The position numbers were made by a program, and so were the translations under genes. Shown piece after piece: positions 1 to 6,957 of a DNA stretch of 9,747 nt. The DNA is from Planctomycetaceae bacterium (GTDB taxonomy: Bacteria > Planctomycetota > Planctomycetia > Pirellulales > Pirellulaceae), in assembly GCA_012965455.1 (NCBI GenBank), contig DTSG01000366.1, positions 1-9,747 of the forward strand, in the 5' to 3' direction. The stretch's first letter is position 1, and each line of letters begins with the position of its first letter. The notes beneath the pieces were generated by a model. It did not search any database. It had not been told where the DNA came from and saw nothing but the letters and a program-made list of their open reading frames with translations.

Positions 1-904
1 GGTCTTTCTCTCCGGTATCCGCTAAAAATGTTAATAGGTCCTTTACGTACAATGTGCCAATTACGTTATCGAGATTTTTTTCATAAACCGGCAAGCGAGT
101 TCGCCTCACTTGGTTAAAAAACTTCAAAACTGCGTCCCATGACGTATCGACTTGTAATGCATCAATCTGCGACCTAGAAGTCATTACATCCATAACGTCA
201 ACGTCACCCAATTCCATGACACCTTCAATCATATCCCACTCGTCTTCTTCCACGAGTCCATCTCGGACGCCCGCGGTTACAATCGAGCGAATCTCGTCTT
301 CTAATGCTTCTTCGTCGTCTACGGCTGGCTGCTCACGACCCGACAAACGCCAGGCCAGTGCCGCCACAGCATGCACGCCCAACGTAAACGGACTCATCAA
401 CCATGTCAGCCCCTTCCAGAAAGTCCATGTGTAATAGATGATCGGCGACGACCATACGGACACCAGCGCTCGAGGGATCCACACTCCAATCGTCAACAGC
501 ACCAAGGAAATGGATACCAACGACACCCACCATTGGCTGAATGCAACCGCACCATTCTCGTCTGCCGCCGGAATTTGCAGCAACTTCAGCAATCCAAACG
601 GACTCTGTTGAACAACGCTACTTGGGGATGACGCAACACTCGCGGTCGGAGCAACGATTACAGCCAAAGCTAAACAGATAAACACCACCGACCCAGCTAA
701 GGCGCACAACGTTTCCGACGCCAATGAAATCGCCTGATAGCGATCGCGAACGGTATTAAAGAAAGCAATATTCCCTCGGCGACGGCAATAGTTCTTAAGA
801 TCCGACCTTGAGAAATCGTCAAACATCTTAGTGCCGATTGCTCCGATCGCCAACAAAATGGCGCCGAGAATCGCACATGTCATTAAGGTGCCCTGAGACA
901 GCAC
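1..904 (-). CDS. CNNM/CorC-type membrane protein with CBS domain (3'-truncated by window edge)
   Basis: Partial gene: 301 codons are visible and the reading frame is still open at the left edge. The N-terminal half is hydrophobic, with likely membrane segments near residues 7-24, 62-86, 126-148 and 155-187, in the place of a divergent CNNM (DUF21) domain. An acidic linker (about 194-205) leads to the cytosolic part. Residues 229-291 match the start of the CBS pair of HlyC/CorC proteins: an ELGD-x-DVMDVMTSR stretch (MTPR in most relatives), then RTRLPVYEKNLDNVIG and VKDLL. Family members are linked to Mg2+ or Co2+ efflux and tolerance, but substrate cannot be read from sequence. The start is GTG at 904, chosen because a GAGGTGA ribosome site lies 7 nt upstream (912-918); the in-frame ATG at codon 8 lacks one. 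It lies 90 bp after ybeY and is probably the last visible gene of the phoH operon. The family is fairly sure, the function only general. Confidence 0.82.
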   Translation of the reverse strand, partial: MLSQGTLMTCAILGAILLAIGAIGTKMFDDFSRSDLKNYCRRRGNIAFFNTVRDRYQAISLASETLCALAGSVVFICLALAVIVAPTASVASSPSSVVQQSPFGLLKLLQIPAADENGAVAFSQWWVSLVSISLVLLTIGVWIPRALVSVWSSPIIYYTWTFWKGLTWLMSPFTLGVHAVAALAWRLSGREQPAVDDEEALEDEIRSIVTAGVRDGLVEEDEWDMIEGVMELGDVDVMDVMTSRSQIDALQVDTSWDAVLKFFNQVRRTRLPVYEKNLDNVIGTLYVKDLLTFLADTGEKD

Positions 905-911
905 TATAATC

Positions 912-918
912 TCACCTC
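912..918 (-). promoter_or_regulatory. Ribosome binding site deciding a GTG start
   Basis: On the minus strand the bases read GAGGTGA, 7 nt upstream of the GTG at 904. This is one of the few strong Shine-Dalgarno sites in the window and is the reason for choosing GTG over the internal ATG of the CNNM/CBS gene. Confidence 0.7.
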
Positions 919-960
919 ATAAAACATTGAAACAAATATACATCATACCATTTTACGACA

Positions 961-966
961 ATTATA
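961..966 (-). promoter_or_regulatory. Possible internal promoter -10 box upstream of the CNNM/CBS gene
   Basis: The minus strand carries a perfect TATAAT in the 90-bp gap between ybeY and the CNNM/CBS gene, about 57 nt before its GTG. No TTGACA-like box is found 16-18 nt upstream and there is no TG extension. In an AT-rich gap such a hexamer can arise by chance, so this is only a weak candidate for separate expression of the last gene. Confidence 0.2.
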
Positions 967-994
967 CTAATCAGTGTTAATTCGTGGCCCCCGT

Positions 995-1429
995 TTACGT
1001 TCGATGCTCAATCGAAAACCGCTTTAAATGCCGCCGCTCTGCCGCTTGCATTTCAATTTTCTGCTGGGGATCTTTGTCGTCATACCCCACCAAATGCAGC
1101 GTTCCGTGAATAACGTATAACAATAATTCATGTTCCGCTGGCCAACCATACTCTTGGGCAACCGTCGCTGCCATTTCAGCACTCACGATCACTTCCCCTT
1201 CCAAATGCCCAACAGCTTGCTCGAGCACAAAACTAATCACATCCGTCGGATAGTCATGCTGCAAATACTGAACATTCAGCGTGTGTATCGTTGCATCATC
1301 AACGATCGCTAGGCTAACTTCCCCTGTACCAATCTCCGCCTCATCAACCACGCCCGACACCGCTGCTCGCAGCTGCTCACAGTCAACTTCATGCTGTGAC
1401 TGTTCATTGGTAATGAGTACTTTGATCAT
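995..1429 (-). CDS. ybeY: YbeY endoribonuclease / rRNA maturation factor
   Basis: Protein of 144 aa, within the usual YbeY size. YbeY is a single-domain metal-dependent endoribonuclease needed for 16S rRNA 3'-end maturation and 70S quality control. Visible marks are YPTDVISF (residues 60-67, family TDVLSF), EGEVIVSAE (77-85, family GDIxIS) and the metal-binding stretch HGTLHLVGYDD (108-118). The first two ligands H108 and H112 are present, but the third, normally His in HGxLHLxGYDH, is Asp (D118). The ATG at 1429 is the first possible start, since a TAG lies in frame 9 nt upstream. There is no close ribosome site; a GGAAGGTG stretch sits 24 nt away (1454-1461). It follows pgpH by 46 bp and precedes the CNNM/CBS gene in the phoH operon, a grouping seen in many bacteria where PhoH/YbeZ works with YbeY. 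Identity is firm; the Asp substitution probably keeps metal binding but this is inference. Confidence 0.93.
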   Translation of the reverse strand: MIKVLITNEQSQHEVDCEQLRAAVSGVVDEAEIGTGEVSLAIVDDATIHTLNVQYLQHDYPTDVISFVLEQAVGHLEGEVIVSAEMAATVAQEYGWPAEHELLLYVIHGTLHLVGYDDKDPQQKIEMQAAERRHLKRFSIEHRT

Positions 1430-1475
1430 GGTTCGCTACTGGTAGCCGCTAATCACCTTCCGTTTTTGAATTCCA

Positions 1476-3932
1476 TCAAGCAGTAGCCTGATCTGGGTAC
1501 TTCACTCGATTGTGCAACAAGGCGGTTTCGGTCTTAATCAAACTCGTTTGAATAATACTCAATTCTCTGAGCGTCAAACCACATTCATCAAACTGTCCAT
1601 CTAACAATCGTTTCATCGCCAATTCACGCACTAGGTGCTCGATCCTAGCCGGTGCGGGATCATCCAGCGAGCGACATGCACTTTCAACTGCATCCGATAA
1701 CATCAACACGGCCGCCTCGCGCGTCTGCGGTCGCGGTCCATCGTATCTGTAATCCGCTTCATCAACTTCTTCAGCTTCCCCATTTTCCGATGTTTTGGCC
1801 TGATGATAAAAATACTCAACCAACGTTGTCCCATGGTGCTGCATAATAAAGTCAATAATCGCCTCCGGCAAATGATGTTTGCGGCCTAAATCAGCACCAT
1901 CTTTGACATGCGAGATAATCACCAACCGGCTCATCGATGGCAGCAGTGATTCGTGACGATTATCTACGTCACCACCTTGGTTCTCGGCAAAATACTCGGG
2001 CTTGATCATCTTACCAATGTCGTGAAAATACGCTCCCACACGACACAACAAGCCGTTAGCACCAATCGCCTCCGCGGCAGGTTCGCTTAGCGTTGCCACA
2101 TTTAACGAATGCATAAATGTCCCCGGAGCGCGGCGCTGCAACTCAGTTAACAACGGGTGCGCCGGATCACCCAATTCCATTAAGCTGATGTCGGTCTGCA
2201 CACCAAAAGCCCACTCAATAATGGGCAACAATCCGGTCATAAAGAATCCAGCCAAGCAGACGCAAAAGCCATACCAAGCCGCACCTTGGAGCAGATTTGT
2301 AATGTAATTCGCATCGACAGCTGAACTGCCGAGCAACTGATCCCAAAAATCCAACCCTGTCGAGCCAAACGTCTGCCCTGCGAGAATACTCACACCTAAC
2401 GTGGTAGCCAGTGTAATCAATCCTCCGCCAAAACCAATCACGATCAGCCGTAACCGCGATCGCAAACGACCCAATAGCAAGGCAGTCGAGGTGATTGCTG
2501 AAATTACGATGATATACTCTGCCAATGTACTCCCAGTCGCCACCGCAACAATTAAGGCTACTGTGCTCGACAGTAACAAGGCCGCATCACGGCGATAACA
2601 AATAGTCGTGACCATCGTAAACATGACCAACGGTATCAACTCGGCACGCCAAGTATCGGTGGAAGTCGCCGTTGCCAATATTACAACAATGATGACCAAT
2701 GCCAATAAGCGAACCAAACTCTTGGTATGGTTGACCAACGACGGTTCATACACCGCAAGGTATACCCCACACAATGTAAACAAAGCCAAGTACATCCCAT
2801 AATTTGCCAAGCCATAGCCCAACGCCTGCTCATAATGAGCAGAACGACCACTGACAATCTGATCGTATTCTTGCCGTAATAGCTGAATATCGACCACCCC
2901 GAGTGATTGTGTTGCCGGAGCAAGCATCTGGCCGGGATGATAGCTTTTGAACTGAGTCGCTACTTGAGAACGTTGTGTTTCTCGCTGTTGTTTTGATAAG
3001 GGAGCGTTGTACGTCAACGTCACCGAGATCCCATTGCCACGAATCCAGGTGAGTAGCATTTCATGTACAGCCGGAGTGTCTACTTGAGCAAACATGCCTT
3101 CTTCAAGGGCCTTAGCAATATGCCCCGACAAGCCCGCTATAATCGAATCTCGATGCAACACCGCTACGCTATGCAACTCAACAATCTGCTGCTCCCCCGC
3201 TTGAGCCTGCGTTAACACTTGAACCATATGCTGACTACCTTCGTCGATTCCATGCTCAAGTTCGAGCAACACTCCGTTGGCAATCCATGGTTCAAAAATC
3301 AGTGCCAGCACCGCGTTAAAACTGCTCTGTCCTTGATCGCTCGACAACAACAGCTTTAATTGGTCATAAGCCTGCTGCTCTTGTTGCTCGCTCATCGTCA
3401 CAACCGTCGAGCTATCACTGTCTGTGTCGTCTGTATCCATAGCGGCGTCAGTTTCCGTGTCGCCCTGAGTCTCTTCGCTTTGCTCAGTTGGAACTAAGTC
3501 ATGATACAACGATCGCCACACCGCTTGATCTAGGTCCTCAAAGGAAGCACTACGACCGACAGCGGCTATCGCTTGTTGTAATAACTGTAGCTGATCAGTC
3601 ACAGCGTGTGGGTCATGATCATAAACACAGACAGCTTCAGCCACCGCACGTCGTTGACGTGTTTCGGTCTCGACCGGATCCTCCACTTGAAACGCAATCG
3701 CGGCGACAATATCTCGCTCCGGAATCATGCCGATACGGTACGAAAACGGTGGCATCCAACCAAACGTAATTCCCCACATGATCGCCGCCGCTAGCAGGCA
3801 CAGTACCAAATGCCCCCATGTTTTGCCGCTCCTCAGCGCTGTCGTAAATATTTTGCGCAGCGATTTATTCGACACTTCAATCGTGAGCGTGCGAGCATGT
3901 CGTTTTTTATTAGATCCGCCGTTGGTTTTCAT
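1476..3932 (-). CDS. pgpH: 7TM-HD membrane phosphohydrolase, PgpH family (probable c-di-AMP phosphodiesterase)
   Basis: Protein of 818 aa with the PgpH/YqfF layout. A basic cytosolic N-terminus (1-38) leads to one membrane span (about 39-58), then a large extracytoplasmic 7TMR-HDED region (about 65-365), a seven-span membrane block (about 370-580) and a cytosolic HD domain (about 598-812). The HD residues are visible: H608 in the APGTFMHS stretch, H637-D638 in GAYFHDIGK, H675 in ISHVKDG, H699-H700-G701 and D747 in LSDAVES, all expected metal ligands or neighbours. The end (DGQFDECGLTLREL, then HNRVKYP) also matches the family. PgpH of Listeria hydrolyses c-di-AMP to pApA; activity here is inferred from the family. 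Unusual is an Asp/Glu/Ser/Thr-rich insert at residues 149-186 in the outer domain. The start is ATG at 3932, since a stop lies in frame shortly upstream; no clear ribosome site is seen. The gene is 49 bp after phoH and 46 bp before ybeY. Confidence 0.92.
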   Translation of the reverse strand: MKTNGGSNKKRHARTLTIEVSNKSLRKIFTTALRSGKTWGHLVLCLLAAAIMWGITFGWMPPFSYRIGMIPERDIVAAIAFQVEDPVETETRQRRAVAEAVCVYDHDPHAVTDQLQLLQQAIAAVGRSASFEDLDQAVWRSLYHDLVPTEQSEETQGDTETDAAMDTDDTDSDSSTVVTMSEQQEQQAYDQLKLLLSSDQGQSSFNAVLALIFEPWIANGVLLELEHGIDEGSQHMVQVLTQAQAGEQQIVELHSVAVLHRDSIIAGLSGHIAKALEEGMFAQVDTPAVHEMLLTWIRGNGISVTLTYNAPLSKQQRETQRSQVATQFKSYHPGQMLAPATQSLGVVDIQLLRQEYDQIVSGRSAHYEQALGYGLANYGMYLALFTLCGVYLAVYEPSLVNHTKSLVRLLALVIIVVILATATSTDTWRAELIPLVMFTMVTTICYRRDAALLLSSTVALIVAVATGSTLAEYIIVISAITSTALLLGRLRSRLRLIVIGFGGGLITLATTLGVSILAGQTFGSTGLDFWDQLLGSSAVDANYITNLLQGAAWYGFCVCLAGFFMTGLLPIIEWAFGVQTDISLMELGDPAHPLLTELQRRAPGTFMHSLNVATLSEPAAEAIGANGLLCRVGAYFHDIGKMIKPEYFAENQGGDVDNRHESLLPSMSRLVIISHVKDGADLGRKHHLPEAIIDFIMQHHGTTLVEYFYHQAKTSENGEAEEVDEADYRYDGPRPQTREAAVLMLSDAVESACRSLDDPAPARIEHLVRELAMKRLLDGQFDECGLTLRELSIIQTSLIKTETALLHNRVKYPDQATA

Positions 3933-3981
3933 AGTTTCGTAATCAATAAACTCAATTCAAAATCCAGCAATAAGTGATTAA

Positions 3982-4953
3982 TCAAGATCGCGTGTTATTG
4001 CGGTTGTTGGTTGATTTTTCGGGGCGTGTTTCATACGCAGACACAATTTGCTGCACCAATGGATGGCGCACAATATCAGCAGCTGTTAATTCCAAATTAG
4101 ACACACCTTGGATTTGAGCTAAGCGTCTTGTCGCATCAATGAGACCACTGGGGGTGTTTAACGGTAGATCGATTTGAGTGGCATCGCCGGAAACGACAAT
4201 CTTTGAATCTGCACCCATGCGAGTCAAAAACATTTTCATTTGTGAAACAGTCGTATTTTGTGCTTCATCCAAAATGATAAACGCTTGGTCCAATGTTCGC
4301 CCACGCATGTAAGCCAGAGGAACCACTTCGATAATATCCTGTTCCATAAACTGCTTCATCGTGTCAAATCCGACCAACGCCTGCAGTGCATCAAACAGTG
4401 GCCGTAAATACGGGTTAATTTTCGCCTGTAAGTCACCAGGCAAATATCCTAAACTCTCCCCCGCCTCAACCGCGGGACGGACAAGCACAATGCGACGAAC
4501 ATCCTGATGCTTCAACGCTTCCACTGCCATGGCAACCGCTAAAAACGTTTTTCCTGTTCCAGCCGGTCCGACGGCAAACACCAAATCACTATCGCGTATC
4601 GCTTGAACATACAATGCCTGACCCGCGGTTCGTGGCGCGATACGACAAGATGAATCCATAACATCAATCTCGATGTCCATCAACTTTGTCTGATTCCCCA
4701 AGACCGCTGTCATGACCTGCTGTGTGCCCTCGAGAGTCAAAACACCCTGATGTTGCAATACGTCTTTCATCCGTTCTAGGACCTTAGTCGCATCCGCGAC
4801 AATCGACTCATCACCAGTAACATGCAACAAACCGTCGCGCAGCGATATCGATACATCCAATTGCTGACGCATTAATCGGAGGTTCTGATCTTGGACACCA
4901 AACAACGCAATTGCGTCAAATTGGCGAGAGAATGGAAGAGTTGCTTCGAACAT
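3982..4953 (-). CDS. phoH: PhoH-like ATPase (PhoH/YbeZ family)
   Basis: Protein of 323 aa, a normal length for the PhoH/YbeZ family of cytosolic P-loop NTPases related to helicase superfamily 1. The N-terminal part (about 15-90) resembles the small KH-like region of the family. The NTPase core has Walker A GPAGTGKT (129-136), then VRPAVEAGESLGYLPGD (158-174), RGRTLDQAFIILDEAQN with Walker B D229-E230, and the SGDATQIDLP motif (255-264). R296 in the ADIVRHPLVQ stretch is also conserved in the family. YbeZ binds YbeY in several bacteria and is linked to RNA processing, fitting ybeY two genes downstream. The ATG at 4953 is preferred; a second ATG 16 nt upstream is out of frame. No strong ribosome site is visible. 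It is the first gene of its operon, with a promoter candidate 56-85 nt upstream. Its C-terminus is short, polar and Asn/Thr-rich, without further domains. Confidence 0.95.
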   Translation of the reverse strand: MFEATLPFSRQFDAIALFGVQDQNLRLMRQQLDVSISLRDGLLHVTGDESIVADATKVLERMKDVLQHQGVLTLEGTQQVMTAVLGNQTKLMDIEIDVMDSSCRIAPRTAGQALYVQAIRDSDLVFAVGPAGTGKTFLAVAMAVEALKHQDVRRIVLVRPAVEAGESLGYLPGDLQAKINPYLRPLFDALQALVGFDTMKQFMEQDIIEVVPLAYMRGRTLDQAFIILDEAQNTTVSQMKMFLTRMGADSKIVVSGDATQIDLPLNTPSGLIDATRRLAQIQGVSNLELTAADIVRHPLVQQIVSAYETRPEKSTNNRNNTRS

Positions 4954-5008
4954 AAACAGCGAAGAACATTAAAACTAAGATAAGAAAAAGAAATTGCTAC
5001 CAAACGTA

Positions 5009-5038
5009 ACTATAGTTTAAACCTAGCGGGAATGTCAG
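5009..5038 (-). promoter_or_regulatory. Probable sigma70-type promoter of the phoH-pgpH-ybeY operon
   Basis: Reading the minus strand, a -35 box CTGACA (5038-5033) and a -10 box TATAGT (5014-5009) are separated by 18 nt; each matches the consensus at five of six bases. Transcription would begin near 5002, giving a leader of about 50 nt before the phoH ATG. The -35 box overlaps one arm of an 8-bp inverted repeat (5030-5037 with 5068-5075). A perfect TATAAT further upstream (5099-5094) has no fitting -35 box and is a weaker alternative. Confidence 0.42.
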
Positions 5039-5075
5039 TTTGCATTCAGCACAACCTATCATTTGAGTGACATTC
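5030..5075. repeat. Inverted repeat overlapping the phoH operon promoter
   Basis: GAATGTCA at 5030-5037 and its exact reverse complement TGACATTC at 5068-5075 form an 8-bp inverted repeat, with 38 nt start to start. The left arm covers five bases of the proposed -35 box. The spacing (nearly four helical turns) would put the two arms on the same face of the DNA, as with paired regulator half-sites, but no regulator is identified and chance is possible. Confidence 0.35.
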
Positions 5076-5099
5076 ACAATCTCAATATGCGCTATTATA

Positions 5100-5123
5100 A
5101 CTACTATAGCTATTATTAGTAGT
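5100..5123. repeat. AT-rich inverted repeat in the cdsA-phoH gap
   Basis: ACTACTA (5100-5106) pairs with TAGTAGT (5117-5123) around a 10-nt loop. There is no following T-run on either strand, so it is not a typical intrinsic terminator. It could be a weak mRNA hairpin behind cdsA or an operator. Confidence 0.35.
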
Positions 5124-5139
5124 ATTCATGCTAATTAGT

Positions 5140-5165
5140 AGGTAAAGTTTACCTGTTCCGCAGGT
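5140..5165. repeat. Two overlapping short palindromes behind cdsA
   Basis: AGGTAAAGTTTACCT (5140-5154) is a perfect 7+1+7 palindrome. It overlaps ACCTG-TTCCG-CAGGT (5151-5165), a 5-bp stem with a 5-nt loop. The shared ACCT bases mean the two cannot form as hairpins at the same time in RNA. They lie 26-51 nt after the cdsA stop. No T-run follows on the minus strand, so termination here would have to be non-canonical. Confidence 0.4.
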
Positions 5166-5190
5166 GCAGGCGAGTGGCAATACGTGGTCG

Positions 5191-6138
5191 CTATTGAGGC
5201 CCAATCAAGCCTGATACCCAAAACAGATAGGCTGGTACGGCAGACAAAGTAATTGAATCAAGAATGTCTAGCACGCCGCCCAAGCCGGGTAACCAACTAC
5301 TAGAATCTTTTTGCTGCATGTCACGCTTGATCAATGACTCTGCCAGATCACCAAACATGCCTGTTGCAGTTATCAACAGTCCATAGATTGCCCACGCCCA
5401 GATTGGCCCTGTCGCAACCACTATGTCAACCTGACCCATTTGAACAAGTGCCGGTGCTAGCCATAGCCCTACAAATACCGCCGCGGCCATGCCTGCTAAA
5501 AATGCACCACACGCGCCTTCCATGGTTTTCCCCGGGCTCAATCGAGGCGCCATCTTGTGCTTACCAAATGTCTTACCCATAAAATATGCACCGCTATCAC
5601 CACACTTAGTCACAATCACAATCGATAGCAGCGCCACCATCCCCCAAGCACTGCTAGCTTCTCTAGGAAATGGAAACGTCCGTAGACTAGTCAGAAAACT
5701 CAAGGCAACACCGGTATAAAGAATGACCAACGAACTCGCACCCAATCGAGTGACGACTCCGCCAGGCTCATCATAATGTTTCATCTCGACAACCCACAAC
5801 CAACTAATCCCTAAGACGGCACCGATCGGAGCCCATCCTAATCGCCCCACCGGACACTCAGCAGGATAGCCGCCGCCAAATGCATCGAGCAATGCAGGAA
5901 CGAAGGTGAGTACGTGCACGAGTGCCACGGCTAACATGACGTGACATTTACGAATCGACATGCCTCCCGCGATGAGCATGTCCACTAATTCAGCTGTGGC
6001 AAGCAGCGCCAGTCCCAGCAACAACGGCATCAACCACAGTCCACCGACCTTCATCAGCGGCTCATGCATATCTAAATACAAAACACCGGCCAACAGACTT
6101 ATAATCACAGCCGAGGAAAGTAAACGTTGCTTGATCAT
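5191..6138 (-). CDS. cdsA: CDP-diacylglycerol synthase (phosphatidate cytidylyltransferase)
   Basis: Integral membrane enzyme making CDP-diacylglycerol from phosphatidic acid and CTP, the branch point to the major phospholipids. With the ATG at 6138 it has 315 aa, a little longer than typical CdsA, and starts MIKQRLLSSAVIISLL, a charged end followed by a membrane span as usual in the family. A TTG 15 nt upstream (6153) is possible but has no ribosome site. Several further membrane spans follow. Motifs: KCGDSGAYFMGK around D181, SPGKTMEG (201-208), GDLAESLIKRD (263-273) and QKD (276-278). The C-terminal signature reads LPGLGGVLDILDS (283-295), where the usual pattern has HGG and DRxD: the His is Leu286 and the Arg is Ile292, while both Asp remain (D291, D294). 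It lies 50 bp after uppS, the common uppS-cdsA pair; dxr, which often follows, is not next. Identity is firm. Confidence 0.92.
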   Translation of the reverse strand: MIKQRLLSSAVIISLLAGVLYLDMHEPLMKVGGLWLMPLLLGLALLATAELVDMLIAGGMSIRKCHVMLAVALVHVLTFVPALLDAFGGGYPAECPVGRLGWAPIGAVLGISWLWVVEMKHYDEPGGVVTRLGASSLVILYTGVALSFLTSLRTFPFPREASSAWGMVALLSIVIVTKCGDSGAYFMGKTFGKHKMAPRLSPGKTMEGACGAFLAGMAAAVFVGLWLAPALVQMGQVDIVVATGPIWAWAIYGLLITATGMFGDLAESLIKRDMQQKDSSSWLPGLGGVLDILDSITLSAVPAYLFWVSGLIGPQ

Positions 6139-6188
6139 TTCTCTTAATCCCAATATTTAAAACATAGTTTCGAAAAGGACTCGCTGCT

Positions 6189-6950
6189 TTAATGCCCATC
6201 ACCGCTTGGTGAGGACAAGCCACCAAAGCGGCGTTCTCGTTTTGAAAACACTTCCATCGCCTCATGCAAATCAGATTCAAAGAACTCCGGCCAGCATTTG
6301 GCAGTGACCCAAATTTCTGCATAACTGATTTGCCATAACAAATAATTACTCAATCGCATTTCACCACTGGTCCGAATCAATAAATCCGGGTCCGGCATTC
6401 CAGCCGTATATAAATGGTCAGCGATTAACTGCTCGTCAATTTCCTCGGCCTTGACTGACCCTGCTGCAATCTCAGCGGTAATTTTTTTTACCGCATCTAC
6501 AATCTCACCCCGTGATCCATAATTGATCGCCAAACACAAACAGGTCCCCGTGTTGGACGCCGTCAGTTCAATCGTCTTGTCGATCTCGTTTAGCACTCGC
6601 TCAGGAATACCATCACGGCGACCAATCACTTGCACGCGAATATCCTGTTCCATCAACAAACTGCGTTCCTCGATCATGTACTGCTCAAGCAAGTGCATCA
6701 GAAAATCCAGCTCATGTGAGGGTCGTTTCCAATTCTCACTCGAAAGACAATACAGAGTCAGTTGGCCAATGCCCAATCGAGCACATTCCTCAACCGTGCG
6801 GCGGACACTAGCCACACCCTGACGGTGTCCCTCAATCCGCGGTAGATTCTGAGCCGTTGCCCAGCGTCCGTTACCATCCATAATAATCGCAATGTGATTG
6901 GGTACAGTGGGCTCATCAGCGGGCAAAGGTTGTTCGGCATCTATCATCAT
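6189..6950 (-). CDS. uppS: Undecaprenyl diphosphate synthase (cis-prenyltransferase)
   Basis: Protein of 253 aa, normal for UppS. The cytosolic enzyme adds eight isopentenyl units in cis to farnesyl diphosphate, giving the C55 lipid carrier for peptidoglycan and other surface polymers. Motifs in order: HIAIIMDGNGRWA with catalytic D25 and G26-N27-G28-R29 (19-31), GHRQG (41-45), YCLSSENWKRP (67-77), INYGSRGEI (142-150), and DPDLLIRTSGEMRLSNYLLWQ (187-207) with R193 and R199 that bind the isopentenyl diphosphate, followed by E212. Two ATG codons stand in tandem at 6950 and 6947; there is no Shine-Dalgarno site before either. An extended -10 box ends 7 nt upstream of the first ATG, so transcription may start almost at the start codon. 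It follows purA after 105 bp and precedes cdsA by 50 bp. Identity is firm; the start is uncertain by one codon. Confidence 0.96.
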   Translation of the reverse strand: MMIDAEQPLPADEPTVPNHIAIIMDGNGRWATAQNLPRIEGHRQGVASVRRTVEECARLGIGQLTLYCLSSENWKRPSHELDFLMHLLEQYMIEERSLLMEQDIRVQVIGRRDGIPERVLNEIDKTIELTASNTGTCLCLAINYGSRGEIVDAVKKITAEIAAGSVKAEEIDEQLIADHLYTAGMPDPDLLIRTSGEMRLSNYLLWQISYAEIWVTAKCWPEFFESDLHEAMEVFSKRERRFGGLSSPSGDGH

Positions 6951-6957
6951 GTTTGTT

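Noticed and set aside
333..533. 66-codon frame on the minus strand inside the CNNM/CBS gene
   Set aside because: It is another frame of the same strand as the CNNM/CBS gene, whose own frame runs open from 904 to the edge and carries recognisable CBS motifs; this protein has no family features.
1454..1477. Tiny seven-codon frame overlapping the pgpH stop (TGATG) before ybeY
   Set aside because: It is too short to support as a gene and nothing shows that it is translated; at most a reinitiation curiosity.
3488..3769. 93-codon plus-strand frame opposite pgpH
   Set aside because: It is antisense to a gene with clear domain structure, has no ribosome site or recognisable motifs, and fits a shadow frame.
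6523..6822. 99-codon plus-strand frame opposite uppS
   Set aside because: It overlaps the core of a well-conserved enzyme on the other strand, and its Ser/Arg-rich composition is typical of antisense reading.
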